Source of the DNA: Actinomycetes bacterium
GTDB lineage: Bacteria > Actinomycetota > Actinomycetes > Actinomycetales > Cellulomonadaceae
Assembly (NCBI GenBank): GCA_023388235.1
Contig: JAEWGQ010000360.1
Location: forward strand, 1 to 6,437
DNA length: 6,437 nucleotides
Direction: 5' to 3'
The notes below the pieces were generated by a model. That model was not told the DNA's origin, ran no database searches, and saw nothing but the letters and a program-made list of their open reading frames with translations. Shown here one piece after another: positions 1-6,437 of the stretch; within the stretch, counting starts at the first letter, position 1; every line of letters begins with the position of its first letter. A program made the position numbers and the translations under genes.

Positions 1-237
1 CACTTCGCCCGGCTCGGCTACGACCCCGACACCGCACCCGACGGGACCGGGGTGCGGCTGCGGCGCTGCCCGGTGCTCGACCTCGCCCGCGAGCGCGCGG
101 ACGTCGTCTGCGCCGTGCACCTCGGGCTCGCCCGCACCGTCCTGGCGCGCGCGGGCGGGCCGGTGACGGCGACCGGCCTCACGCCGTTCGCGGGCCCGGG
201 GTGGTGCGAGCTGCACCTGGACCCGGGCCGCGGCTGA
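1..237 (+). CDS. C-terminal end of a helix-turn-helix transcriptional regulator (COG2345/SufR-like), 5' truncated
   Basis: The frame is open from the first base, so this is the last 78 codons of a gene that begins outside the window. The visible part has the pattern CPVLDLA, then DVVCAVHLGL, then WCELHL. I associate this pattern with the C-terminal effector domain of DeoR/ArsR-like winged-helix regulators (COG2345), the group that includes the iron-sulfur regulator SufR. Three cysteines are visible at residues 23, 37 and 69 of the fragment. In SufR such cysteines hold an iron-sulfur cluster, but the spacing here (X13, X31) is not the textbook one, so cluster binding is only a possibility. The DNA-binding domain is outside the window. 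A short internal GTG at 52 could open the frame, but it would cut the domain and is unlikely to be the start. The gene converges on the receptor gene with 19 bases between stops. The family call is from memory of motif patterns. Confidence 0.62.
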   Translation, partial: HFARLGYDPDTAPDGTGVRLRRCPVLDLARERADVVCAVHLGLARTVLARAGGPVTATGLTPFAGPGWCELHLDPGRG

Positions 238-264
238 CGCCGGGCGCGCCGCGGCGTCAGGCCG
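231..264. terminator. Hairpin spanning both convergent stop codons, probable bidirectional terminator
   Basis: Bases 234-242 (CTGACGCCG) pair perfectly with 252-260 (CGGCGTCAG) around a 9-base loop. Three more pairs (231-233 with 262-264) follow after one bulged G at 261. The TGA of the regulator (235-237) and the complement of the receptor's TGA (257-259) lie opposite each other in the stem. The location between convergent genes fits a shared terminator. There is no T-tract on either side, so it would be an L-shaped or factor-assisted terminator, as is common in high-GC actinobacteria. The pairing is seen directly; the function is inferred. Confidence 0.55.
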
Positions 265-1816
265 TGCGGAACGCCCGGGCCATCTCCCGCTGCTCGTCCA
301 GCACCTCGCCGATGCGGGCCTGCACGGCGTCCATCCGCCCGATGGTCGTGCTGACCGCGTCGATCCCGCGCGCGACGGCGCCGGTGTTCGCCTGGATGTC
401 CGCGACCTGCTGCTCGACCCGGGACGTCGCCGCCGAGGTGCCGCCGGCCAGGTCCTTGACCTCGGTGGCGACGACCGCGAACCCGCGCCCGGCCTGGCCG
501 GCCCGGGCCGCCTCGATCGTCGCGTTCAGCGCCAGCAGGTTCGTCTGGTCGGCGATCGACGAGATCACGCGGATGACGTCGCCGACCGCGGCCGACGACT
601 CCTCGAGCGTGCGCACCTCGTCCGCCATCGCGGCCGTCTGCGCGACGGCCTCCTCGGCGACGGACGCCGCCTCGGCGGCGCTCTGCGACAGGCGCTCGAC
701 GCTGCCGAGCAGCGCCTCGGACGCCGCGCGGTCGCGCGCGGACGCCCGCAGGATGTCGAGCCGCTGCGACACCAGCCGCGCGACGTTCCGCAGCGAGCCG
801 CGGCGGCTGTCGCTCAGCTCGACGGACTGCGTCGTGAAGAAGTCCATCGTGCCGACCACCTCGTCGCCGACGACCACCGGCAGGCACACCCCGGACCGCA
901 CGCCGGCCCGCTGCGCGGCGGGCGCCCGCACGCAGTCGGTCAGCTCGCCCAGGTCGCGCACGAACACCAGGTCCCGCGCCCGCCACGCCCGGCCGGCCAG
1001 GCCGACGCCCTCCGCGAAGCTCGCGGACAGCGTGACCCGGCGGAACTCCTCGCCCGCCGTGCCGAACTCGACCTGGAACCGCAGCACGCGCTCGGCGGGG
1101 TCCACCGCCCAGTACGACCCGTAGTCCCAGCCGAACTCCTCGCGCACCGTGTCGAGGGCGGTCCGCAGCGCGTCCTCCTCCTCGGTGCAGGCGCCCACGC
1201 GGGTGACGGACGTCGTGACGGCCTGCTGGTCCCGGGCGACCTGCGCGATCTCCGCCGCGGCCCGGCGCGCCTCGAGCGCCTGGGAGACGGTGCGCGCGAG
1301 CACGTCCAGCACGAGCACCTGGTCCGGCCCCTCGGAGCGGACCTCGCGCGCCGCGAAGTCCATGACGGCCACCACGCGGCCCTCGCGCCACAGCGGCATC
1401 GTCATCGCACCGCGCGCGCCGTCGCGGACCGCCTGCTCGCCGCGCGCGCAGGTCGCCGGGTGCTCGCGGGCGTCGGCCAGCACCACGACGCCGTCCTGCT
1501 GCCACGCCGTCCCGCACAGCCCGACGCCCTTGGGCATCCGGAAGTCCGGGGACATCCGCGTGATCTCCGGGGAGAGCTCGCCGGACTGCGCGACGAACGC
1601 GAGGTCGCCGCGCGCCTCGTCGACCACCCACGCCGAGCCGTAGTCGTAGCCCAGCCCGGTCCGCACGACCTCCAGCACCTCCGGCAGCCCGCAGTCGGAC
1701 CGCAGCCGGCCGAGCGCCCGGACGACGTCGTCCAGCGCCCGCAGCTCGCGGCCGACGCCGCCGTCCGCCGTCCCGGTCCCGGCCGCACGGCTCCGTCGCC
1801 CCAGCAGCGCCCCCAT
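257..1816 (-). CDS. Soluble chemoreceptor: tandem GAF domains plus methyl-accepting chemotaxis signalling domain
   Basis: The product has 519 residues and no membrane segment or signal peptide, so it should be a cytosolic receptor that controls the CheA kinase. GAF domain 1 spans about residues 40-182 and GAF 2 about 210-352. They are similar to each other: both have a G-[YW]-DYGS motif (residues 57 and 229), a GVGL motif (97, 270), and a strand ending in MDF (152, 324). The signalling domain runs from about 365 to the end. Its hairpin tip at about 416-456 is near-consensus, with [17 protein letters not shown] followed by [11 protein letters not shown]. The two arms are short, roughly 10-12 heptads each, and the C-terminal pentapeptide tether for CheR/CheB is absent. 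I chose ATG 1816 because GAGGAG lies 6 bases upstream. The in-frame ATG at 1888 overlaps the -10 element of the predicted FliA promoter, so it should not be in the transcript. The ligand is unknown. The family is certain; the sensory role of the GAFs is inferred. Confidence 0.93.
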   Translation of the reverse strand: MGALLGRRSRAAGTGTADGGVGRELRALDDVVRALGRLRSDCGLPEVLEVVRTGLGYDYGSAWVVDEARGDLAFVAQSGELSPEITRMSPDFRMPKGVGLCGTAWQQDGVVVLADAREHPATCARGEQAVRDGARGAMTMPLWREGRVVAVMDFAAREVRSEGPDQVLVLDVLARTVSQALEARRAAAEIAQVARDQQAVTTSVTRVGACTEEEDALRTALDTVREEFGWDYGSYWAVDPAERVLRFQVEFGTAGEEFRRVTLSASFAEGVGLAGRAWRARDLVFVRDLGELTDCVRAPAAQRAGVRSGVCLPVVVGDEVVGTMDFFTTQSVELSDSRRGSLRNVARLVSQRLDILRASARDRAASEALLGSVERLSQSAAEAASVAEEAVAQTAAMADEVRTLEESSAAVGDVIRVISSIADQTNLLALNATIEAARAGQAGRGFAVVATEVKDLAGGTSAATSRVEQQVADIQANTGAVARGIDAVSTTIGRMDAVQARIGEVLDEQREMARAFRTA

Positions 1817-1822
1817 GTCCTG

Positions 1823-1828
1823 CTCCTC
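1823..1828 (-). promoter_or_regulatory. Ribosome binding site deciding the receptor start
   Basis: GAGGAG on the minus strand lies 6 bases before ATG 1816. It favours this start over the longer in-frame ATG at 1888. Confidence 0.7.
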
Positions 1829-1886
1829 GCTCCGCACCCGGCCGCGCGTCTGCTCCGCGCGGCCACCCCCTGTGAGTGCCGTCCCC

Positions 1887-1912
1887 ATCGGCAGCGCGCC
1901 ACGCCCCCTGAG
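1887..1912 (-). promoter_or_regulatory. FliA (sigma-28)-type promoter for the chemoreceptor gene
   Basis: On the minus strand CTCA (1912-1909) is followed by a 16-base spacer and GCCGAT (1892-1887). The flagellar sigma factor consensus ends in GCCGAT in many bacteria. For the motile actinomycete Actinoplanes I recall a published form CTCA-N15-17-GCCGAA, which this matches in all but one base. Transcription would begin near 1880, giving a leader of about 65 bases before the receptor ATG. Promoter type, orientation and gene product agree: chemotaxis genes are classic FliA targets. The motif is seen; its use is inferred. Confidence 0.6.
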
Positions 1913-1963
1913 ACGTCCGCCGCCGCGCCGCCCGGACGGCCCCGGCCCGGCGCGCCGGTCCGT

Positions 1964-1970
1964 GGGAGGA
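1964..1970 (+). promoter_or_regulatory. Ribosome binding site of purB
   Basis: GGGAGGA ends 8 bases before ATG 1979. Another in-frame ATG at 1970 overlaps this site and cannot use it, so 1979 is the better start. A 12-base perfect palindrome (CCGGCGCGCCGG, 1947-1958) lies just upstream in the leader, with no assigned role. Confidence 0.7.
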
Positions 1971-1978
1971 TGCGGGCC

Positions 1979-3445
1979 ATGCCCGCGACCGACCCCGCCC
2001 CGTCCGCCGCGCCCACCGCCCGCCGCTCCCTCGCGGACGTCGAGCCGCCCCTGGCGCTCGGCCCGCTCGACGGCCGGTACCGGCGGACCGTGGCCCCCCT
2101 CGTCGACCACCTGTCCGAGGCGGCGCTGAACCGCGAGCGGGTGCACGTCGAGGTCGAGTGGCTGCTGCACCTGGCGACCCGCGGCGTCGTGCCGGGCGCG
2201 CCCGTGCCGTCGCCGGCCGACCAGGCGTACCTGCGGGCGGTCGTCGCGGACTTCGGCGCGGACGACGTGGCGCGGCTCGCCGAGCTCGAGCGGACCACCG
2301 TCCACGACGTGAAGGCCGTCGAGTACTACCTCAAGGAGAAGATCGCCGCGGCGCCCGCGGTGCTCGGCGAGGGCACCGTCCTGCCGGCGCTGTCGGAGCT
2401 CGTGCACTTCTGCTGCACCAGCGAGGACGTCAACAACCTCGCGTACGCGCTCATGGTGCGCGGCGCCGTCCGCGACGTCTGGCTGCCCGGCGCGACCGGC
2501 CTCGTGGACGACCTGGCGGGGATGGCCCGCGACCTCGCGGACGTGCCGATGCTCGCGCTCACGCACGGCCAGCCCGCGACGCCGACCACGCTCGGCAAGG
2601 AGCTCGCCGTCCTCGCGCACCGGCTGCGCCGCCAGCTGCGCCGGGTCGCGGGCGCCGAGTACCTGGGCAAGCTCAACGGCGCGACCGGCACCTACGGCGC
2701 GCACGTGGTGGCCGTCCCGGGCGCCGACTGGCCGGAGGTCAGCCGCACGTTCGTCGAGCACCTCGGCCTCACGTGGAACCCGCTGACCACCCAGATCGAG
2801 TCGCACGACTGGCAGGCGGAGCTCTACGCCGACGTCGCCCGGTTCAACCGCGTGCTGCACAACCTGGCGACCGACGTGTGGACCTACATCTCCCGCGGGG
2901 TGTTCGTGCAGATCCCCGTCGCGGGCGCCACCGGCTCCTCCACGATGCCGCACAAGGTGAACCCCATCCGGTTCGAGAACGCCGAGGCCAACCTCGAGCT
3001 GTCCTGCGCCCTGTTCGACACCCTCGGCGCGACCCTCGTCACGAGCCGCCTGCAGCGCGACCTCACCGACTCGACGACGCAGCGGAACATCGGCCCCGCG
3101 TTCGGGCACGCCCTGCTGGCGGTCGACAACGTCCGCCGCGGGCTCGGGGCGCTGTCGGTCGACCGCGACCTGCTGGCGCGCGAGCTCGACCGGAACTGGG
3201 AGGTGCTGGGCGAGCCGGTGCAGTCCGCCATGCGCGCGGCCGCCGTCGCCGGCGTCACCGGCATGGAGAACCCGTACGAGCGGCTCAAGGAGCTCACCCG
3301 CGGCCGCCGGCTCACCGCCGACGACATGCGCGCGTTCATCGCGGGCCTCGGCCTGCCCGACGACGTCGCCGCCCGCCTCGGGGAGCTCACGCCGGGCACC
3401 TACACGGGCCTGGCGGCGTCGCTGGTCGAGCGGCTCGGGGACTGA
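1979..3445 (+). CDS. purB: Adenylosuccinate lyase
   Basis: This enzyme (EC 4.3.2.2) acts twice in cytosolic purine synthesis. It removes fumarate from SAICAR to give AICAR, and from adenylosuccinate to give AMP. The product has 488 residues, slightly longer than the ~456 of E. coli PurB because of a proline/alanine-rich N-terminus of about 20 residues. Family landmarks are present: LGPLDGRY (27-34), [12 protein letters not shown] (147-158), THGQPATP (195-202, containing the likely general-acid histidine 196), and the fumarase/lyase superfamily signature [11 protein letters not shown] (319-329, with the catalytic serine at 320 or 321). The TSEDVNN form and the overall layout are those of the E. 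coli-type PurB rather than the shorter Bacillus type. No key residue is missing. The gene stands alone in the window, divergent from the receptor gene and convergent with the large PP-loop gene, which ends 3 bases away. I see no riboswitch or purine operator. Confidence 0.97.
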   Translation: MPATDPAPSAAPTARRSLADVEPPLALGPLDGRYRRTVAPLVDHLSEAALNRERVHVEVEWLLHLATRGVVPGAPVPSPADQAYLRAVVADFGADDVARLAELERTTVHDVKAVEYYLKEKIAAAPAVLGEGTVLPALSELVHFCCTSEDVNNLAYALMVRGAVRDVWLPGATGLVDDLAGMARDLADVPMLALTHGQPATPTTLGKELAVLAHRLRRQLRRVAGAEYLGKLNGATGTYGAHVVAVPGADWPEVSRTFVEHLGLTWNPLTTQIESHDWQAELYADVARFNRVLHNLATDVWTYISRGVFVQIPVAGATGSSTMPHKVNPIRFENAEANLELSCALFDTLGATLVTSRLQRDLTDSTTQRNIGPAFGHALLAVDNVRRGLGALSVDRDLLARELDRNWEVLGEPVQSAMRAAAVAGVTGMENPYERLKELTRGRRLTADDMRAFIAGLGLPDDVAARLGELTPGTYTGLAASLVERLGD

Positions 3446-3448
3446 GGG

Positions 3449-6238
3449 TCAGGGGCGGCGCCGCGCGGCGTCCCGGGCCGGCCGGCGCCGGCGCCAGAGG
3501 GCGAGCAGGCCGGCGCCGAGCAGACCGGCGGCCGCGACGAACAGCGTCGAGCGCCCGCCGTCGACGGCCGTGAGCGGGCCGCCGAAGGCGTAGTCGATCA
3601 TGGCGGCGACGACCGACAGGCCGCTGAGCACCGTGAGCGCCAGGACGATCGTGTTGAGACGCTCCCCCAGCTGCGACTGCAGCAGGTCCACGGTCTCGCG
3701 GTGCGCGCTCTTGAGCTCCGCGCGGCGCCGGTCGACCTCGGTCAGGAGCTCGTCCAGCCGCCAGGCGCGGATGACCTGGGTCCAGCAGTCCTGGCCGCAC
3801 GGGCTGAGGGCGGCGACCTCGTCGTGCAGCACGGCGCGGAAGGCAGCCGCGGCGTCGGTCGTCTCGGCGACGACCTCGGTCATCGCCCGCAGCTCGGCGA
3901 GGCCTGCGCCCCGCCGCCCCGCGGTGACCCGGGTCGCCTGCTTCAGCAGCTCGGCCGACCAGCGGTCCGCCGCCGCCCACGCGCCGTTCGCGAGGGCGAC
4001 GACCGCCGCGAGGTCGTCGAGGGTCCCCGCGGACCCGTCCACGAGGACGGACGTGCCGATCCCGGGAGACACCAGCGCGCCGTCGGGCCGCCGCGACCCT
4101 GGCTCGAGCGCTCCGTGCAGGCTGAGCTGCCGGCACCAGCGCGTGGCGGCGTCGTCGTCCCGGGCGTCCACCGCGAGCACGCGGTGCACCCACAGCGCCT
4201 CGCCGACCTGCCCGCCCGGGGTGGGCGACCGGTACCAGTCCTCCTCGACGTGGGCGAGCGCGTCCCGCGCGAGGTCCGCGCAGACCGTGGCCAGCGCGTC
4301 CGCGAGGGTCGAGCTGGTCGCCTCCGCGAGCGCCCGCGCGTCCTCCGCCCGGCTGACGGGACGCGTGGGGACGGCGTCCAGCCGCAGGGACCCGATGCCG
4401 AACGGCGTCAGCTCGACGGTGGCGGAGCGGAACGCCAGACGCGGACCGAGCGCCGCGGACAGCGTCGACCGCACCCACGCGACCGCCGGTGCGGTCCCGG
4501 CGACGTCCGTGCCGATCACCAGGCGCGCGAGCGTCCGGGGCACGACGGTGTCACCCTCGTAGGTGTCCACGTCGAACGCGAGGCGGCTCGCGCGGCGCGC
4601 CGCACCCGCCACCTGCCACGGGACCGGCCCGACGCCCTCGACGAGGTCCCCGTGGTGCCACGCCGTGTACCACGCCCCCACGCCGCGCGCCAGGAAGGTC
4701 GGCACGTCGACGGTGAAGCCCTGGTCGAACGGCGCGACGAACGAGACGCCGGTGAGCCGGGCGTCCGCCTCGAGCCCGGGGTGCCCCTGCCCGGCGGTCG
4801 CGGCCACCCGGGCGCGCACCGCCGCCTCCACGTCGGCCAGCACCGGGGCGAGCAGCGGGAGCCAGGTCGCGGGGAACCGGTGCGCCGAGGCGTCCACGGA
4901 CAGCAGGCCGCGCGTGTCGTCGTCGGCGACCGACTCCTCGAGCCACTCGGCGAGGCGGTCGAGGACGGGGCCCCCGCGCCCGGCGCGCCGGCAGGTGAGG
5001 GCGGCGAGCCGGGACTCGGCGGCGCTCCCGATGCACTCGAACGGCGTGTGCTCGCCGAGCCCGAGCAGCGCCTCGAAGGACCCGTCGAGGGACGGGTCGG
5101 CGAACAGGTCGACGTCGCCGAACGCCGCGGAGCACGCCTCCGGGGAGAGGTACGCCCGTGCACTCATCCACACGTAGAGGCACTTGGGGCAGCGCAGGCA
5201 CCACGGCTTGTCCACGTTGCAGGAGTGGGTCCGGCCGAAGCCGTCCCCGGCGCGCTCGACGACCCCAAAGATCAGCGGGTCGGACAGCCCGCTCAGCAGG
5301 CTGACGTACGAGCAGCGGGACCCGGTCAGCGCGCCGAGGTAGGCGTCCAGGGCTCGTTCTGCCGCGCTGGACTTGCCCCACTGGTGGTTCACCGGCTCCC
5401 CGTCCCAGACGAGGTTCGGGACGTCCGCGCTGCGCTCGTGCCCCACGACGAGGTGGGTGTACCCCCCGGCGAGCATGACCGGCAGGGCGAGGAACACGGA
5501 GAACGGCGTCTCGGCGGCCGTCGCCGTCGAGATCCCCGGCGGGCCGTCCAGCTCGAGGTACGGGCTGTCCTCGAGGTCGTCCAGGTGCGACACGCGGACG
5601 TGGCCCTCGGAGCGCCGGCCCCCGAGCGCCACCGCCTCGATCAGCTCGTGCTGCCGCGCCGCCGTGCCGTACGTGGAGGAGGAGTAGCCCAGGGTCGTGT
5701 AGTCGATGCCCGCCTCGTCGAGCAGCTGGAGGACGGCGAGCGAGTCCTTGCCCCCGCCGCACATCACGAGGGGGCGCACCGGCGCCCCGGGGACGGCAGC
5801 GGTGACCGGCACCACCTCGGCGGCACCCACCGGCAGGGCCGGCGCGCGGTACCCGGGGAGCCCGTTCTCGTACCGCCACTGCGCCCAGACATGGTCCGCC
5901 ACGAGCCCCCACAGACCGGCCAGCTCGGGCGGGACGAGGCGCGCCAGGTGCTCCGGCAGCACGACCTCGCCCGGTGCGGCGCTCAGCCCGCGGTTGAGGT
6001 CGAACAGCGCGACGTGCAGCACCGCCCGGTCGAACGCCTCGGACCCGAGGTCGGCGCGCAGGGCGTCCAGGTCGACCGAGTGGTACCAGACCGACGCGGC
6101 GTACGGGCGGCCGTCGACCGCGAAGGTGTAGCGCACGCGGTGCCCGGCCGCCTCGACGTCGACGAGCTCGAGGGCCCGCCGCCCGGGTGAGCCCGGCTCG
6201 TCGGCTCGGCGCGGCAGGGGGACGGCACTGAGCGTCAC
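3449..6238 (-). CDS. MurL/QueC-like PP-loop ATP pyrophosphatase fused to a long C-terminal region with two membrane helices
   Basis: The product has 929 residues. Residues 20-135 resemble the N-terminal domain of MurL (UDP-MurNAc-L-Ala-L-Glu epimerase), including a late YENGL motif at 123-127. A PP-loop GGGKDS follows at 161-166, then GHERSAD (266-272), NHQWGKS (284-290), a four-cysteine cluster at 340, 347, 350 and 353 (likely zinc, as in QueC-type enzymes), and FECIG at 400-404, which I associate with MurL. PP-loop enzymes activate a substrate carboxylate or carbonyl with ATP, releasing pyrophosphate. The real substrate is unknown. Residues 425-500 are unassigned. Residues 500-860 are a mixed then helical region with SPGIGTSV (724-731) and a charged coiled-coil-like stretch (828-860). 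Predicted membrane helices lie at about 863-884 and 898-914, before an arginine-rich tail. The GMN motif of true CorA channels is absent. Canonical MurL is about half this length. The GTG at 6238 is the first start after an in-frame stop at 6329-6331, and GGGAG sits 8 bases upstream. PP-loop membership is firm, the MurL relationship likely, the CorA-like reading tentative. Confidence 0.85.
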   Translation of the reverse strand: MTLSAVPLPRRADEPGSPGRRALELVDVEAAGHRVRYTFAVDGRPYAASVWYHSVDLDALRADLGSEAFDRAVLHVALFDLNRGLSAAPGEVVLPEHLARLVPPELAGLWGLVADHVWAQWRYENGLPGYRAPALPVGAAEVVPVTAAVPGAPVRPLVMCGGGKDSLAVLQLLDEAGIDYTTLGYSSSTYGTAARQHELIEAVALGGRRSEGHVRVSHLDDLEDSPYLELDGPPGISTATAAETPFSVFLALPVMLAGGYTHLVVGHERSADVPNLVWDGEPVNHQWGKSSAAERALDAYLGALTGSRCSYVSLLSGLSDPLIFGVVERAGDGFGRTHSCNVDKPWCLRCPKCLYVWMSARAYLSPEACSAAFGDVDLFADPSLDGSFEALLGLGEHTPFECIGSAAESRLAALTCRRAGRGGPVLDRLAEWLEESVADDDTRGLLSVDASAHRFPATWLPLLAPVLADVEAAVRARVAATAGQGHPGLEADARLTGVSFVAPFDQGFTVDVPTFLARGVGAWYTAWHHGDLVEGVGPVPWQVAGAARRASRLAFDVDTYEGDTVVPRTLARLVIGTDVAGTAPAVAWVRSTLSAALGPRLAFRSATVELTPFGIGSLRLDAVPTRPVSRAEDARALAEATSSTLADALATVCADLARDALAHVEEDWYRSPTPGGQVGEALWVHRVLAVDARDDDAATRWCRQLSLHGALEPGSRRPDGALVSPGIGTSVLVDGSAGTLDDLAAVVALANGAWAAADRWSAELLKQATRVTAGRRGAGLAELRAMTEVVAETTDAAAAFRAVLHDEVAALSPCGQDCWTQVIRAWRLDELLTEVDRRRAELKSAHRETVDLLQSQLGERLNTIVLALTVLSGLSVVAAMIDYAFGGPLTAVDGGRSTLFVAAAGLLGAGLLALWRRRRPARDAARRRP

Positions 6239-6246
6239 GCGGAGGG

Positions 6247-6251
6247 CTCCC
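6247..6251 (-). promoter_or_regulatory. Ribosome binding site of the PP-loop fusion gene
   Basis: GGGAG on the minus strand is 8 bases before the GTG at 6238. A stronger AGGAGGAG (6280-6273) lies 34 bases before the GTG but has no ATG, GTG or TTG within reach, so the weaker site is the likely one. Confidence 0.5.
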
Positions 6252-6302
6252 GTCGGTGCGGTGGCGGTGGGTCTCCTCCTAGTTCGGCCGGCAGCGGGCC
6301 CT

Positions 6303-6328
6303 GCGGCTGGGACCGAGGTCCCGGCGGC
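6303..6328 (-). terminator. Imperfect hairpin directly after the upstream gene, possible terminator
   Basis: GGGACC (6309-6314) and GGTCCC (6317-6322) are inverted, giving a 5-base stem with a tetraloop. After one mismatch two more pairs form (6306-6307 with 6324-6325), and after another mismatch two more (6303-6304 with 6327-6328). It begins immediately past the stop codon at 6329-6331. There is no T-tract. It could end the upstream transcript, or attenuate read-through into the PP-loop gene. Confidence 0.35.
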
Positions 6329-6437
6329 TCAGCGGGCCGGCGTCATCGCCCGCGGCACGGCGACCGCCGCGAGCTCCGCGAGCGCCGCGGCGTACGCGGC
6401 GACGTCCCCGGCGCGCGCCGCCTCGCGGGCGCGGACC
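6329..6437 (-). CDS. C-terminal end of an unidentified protein, 5' truncated
   Basis: The last 35 codons of a gene entering from the right edge read through to a TGA at 6331-6329. All 35 third codon positions are G or C, and the peptide is alanine-rich and amphipathic (AREAARAG, then AAYAAALAEL), ending in MTPAR. This is what a genuine helical C-terminus looks like in such a genome. It has no diagnostic motif, so I assign no function. It lies 90 bases upstream of the PP-loop fusion gene in the same direction, and so could be a co-transcribed partner if the hairpin between them does not stop transcription. Confidence 0.5.
   Translation of the reverse strand, partial: VRAREAARAGDVAAYAAALAELAAVAVPRAMTPAR

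Noticed and set aside
1947..1958. CCGGCGCGCCGG palindrome in the purB leader as a regulator operator
   Set aside because: A 12-base GC-only palindrome is expected by chance at this composition, and it matches no operator I know.
1460..1978. Upstream extension of the purB frame
   Set aside because: It overlaps the receptor gene in antisense and has proline/arginine-rich sequence; the ribosome site and family alignment place the start at 1979.
1817..3109. Reading frame of the chemoreceptor staying open far upstream, across purB
   Set aside because: The extension runs antisense through purB, whose motifs are unmistakable, and reads as arginine/valine-rich low-complexity sequence. The receptor has a good ribosome site and a promoter for a start at 1816.
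3701..6190. Long plus-strand open frame opposite the PP-loop gene
   Set aside because: The translation is dominated by arginine, glycine and alanine with no recognisable motif. It is the mirror of a GC-rich coding strand, not a gene.
1..6437. CRISPR arrays, tRNA or rRNA genes, insertion sequences and attachment sites
   Set aside because: I looked for spaced direct repeats, tRNA-like cloverleaf ends, transposase motifs and terminal inverted repeats and saw none.

Overview
The window is about three-quarters G+C, has almost exclusively G/C third codon positions, and uses GTG as well as ATG starts. This points to a high-GC actinobacterium. A cytosolic chemoreceptor behind a flagellar-type (FliA) promoter suggests a motile genus, and Cellulomonas or a relative is my guess. 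The guess rests on composition and gene style, not on a database match.

Layout, left to right. Positions 1-237 (+) hold the C-terminal end of a helix-turn-helix regulator with a cysteine-containing effector domain. It converges on a gene at 257-1816 (-) for a soluble receptor with two GAF domains and a chemotaxis signalling domain. The stop codons of this pair lie in the two arms of one GC-rich hairpin (231-264). The 162-base divergent region 1817-1978 carries a good FliA-type promoter for the receptor and the ribosome binding sites of both flanking genes. I see no clear promoter for purB there. Positions 1979-3445 (+) encode adenylosuccinate lyase (PurB), complete and with its active-site motifs. 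Three bases after its stop, on the opposite strand, ends the largest gene (3449-6238, -), a 929-residue protein. The far right (6329-6437, -) holds the last 35 codons of an unidentified gene lying upstream of it in the same direction.

The large protein is the main point of interest. Its first ~420 residues look like a PP-loop ATP pyrophosphatase of the MurL/QueC type, with a GGGKDS loop, a four-cysteine cluster and a late FECIG motif. The other half is a long extra region ending in a charged helix, two membrane helices and a basic tail. I read it as a membrane-tethered PP-loop enzyme fused to a CorA-like two-helix module. I do not recognise this architecture as a described system. No metabolic partner is visible next to it.

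The genes do not form one pathway. The window holds a housekeeping purine gene, a chemotaxis receptor, a regulator end and the unusual fusion, arranged as convergent and divergent pairs with very short gaps.
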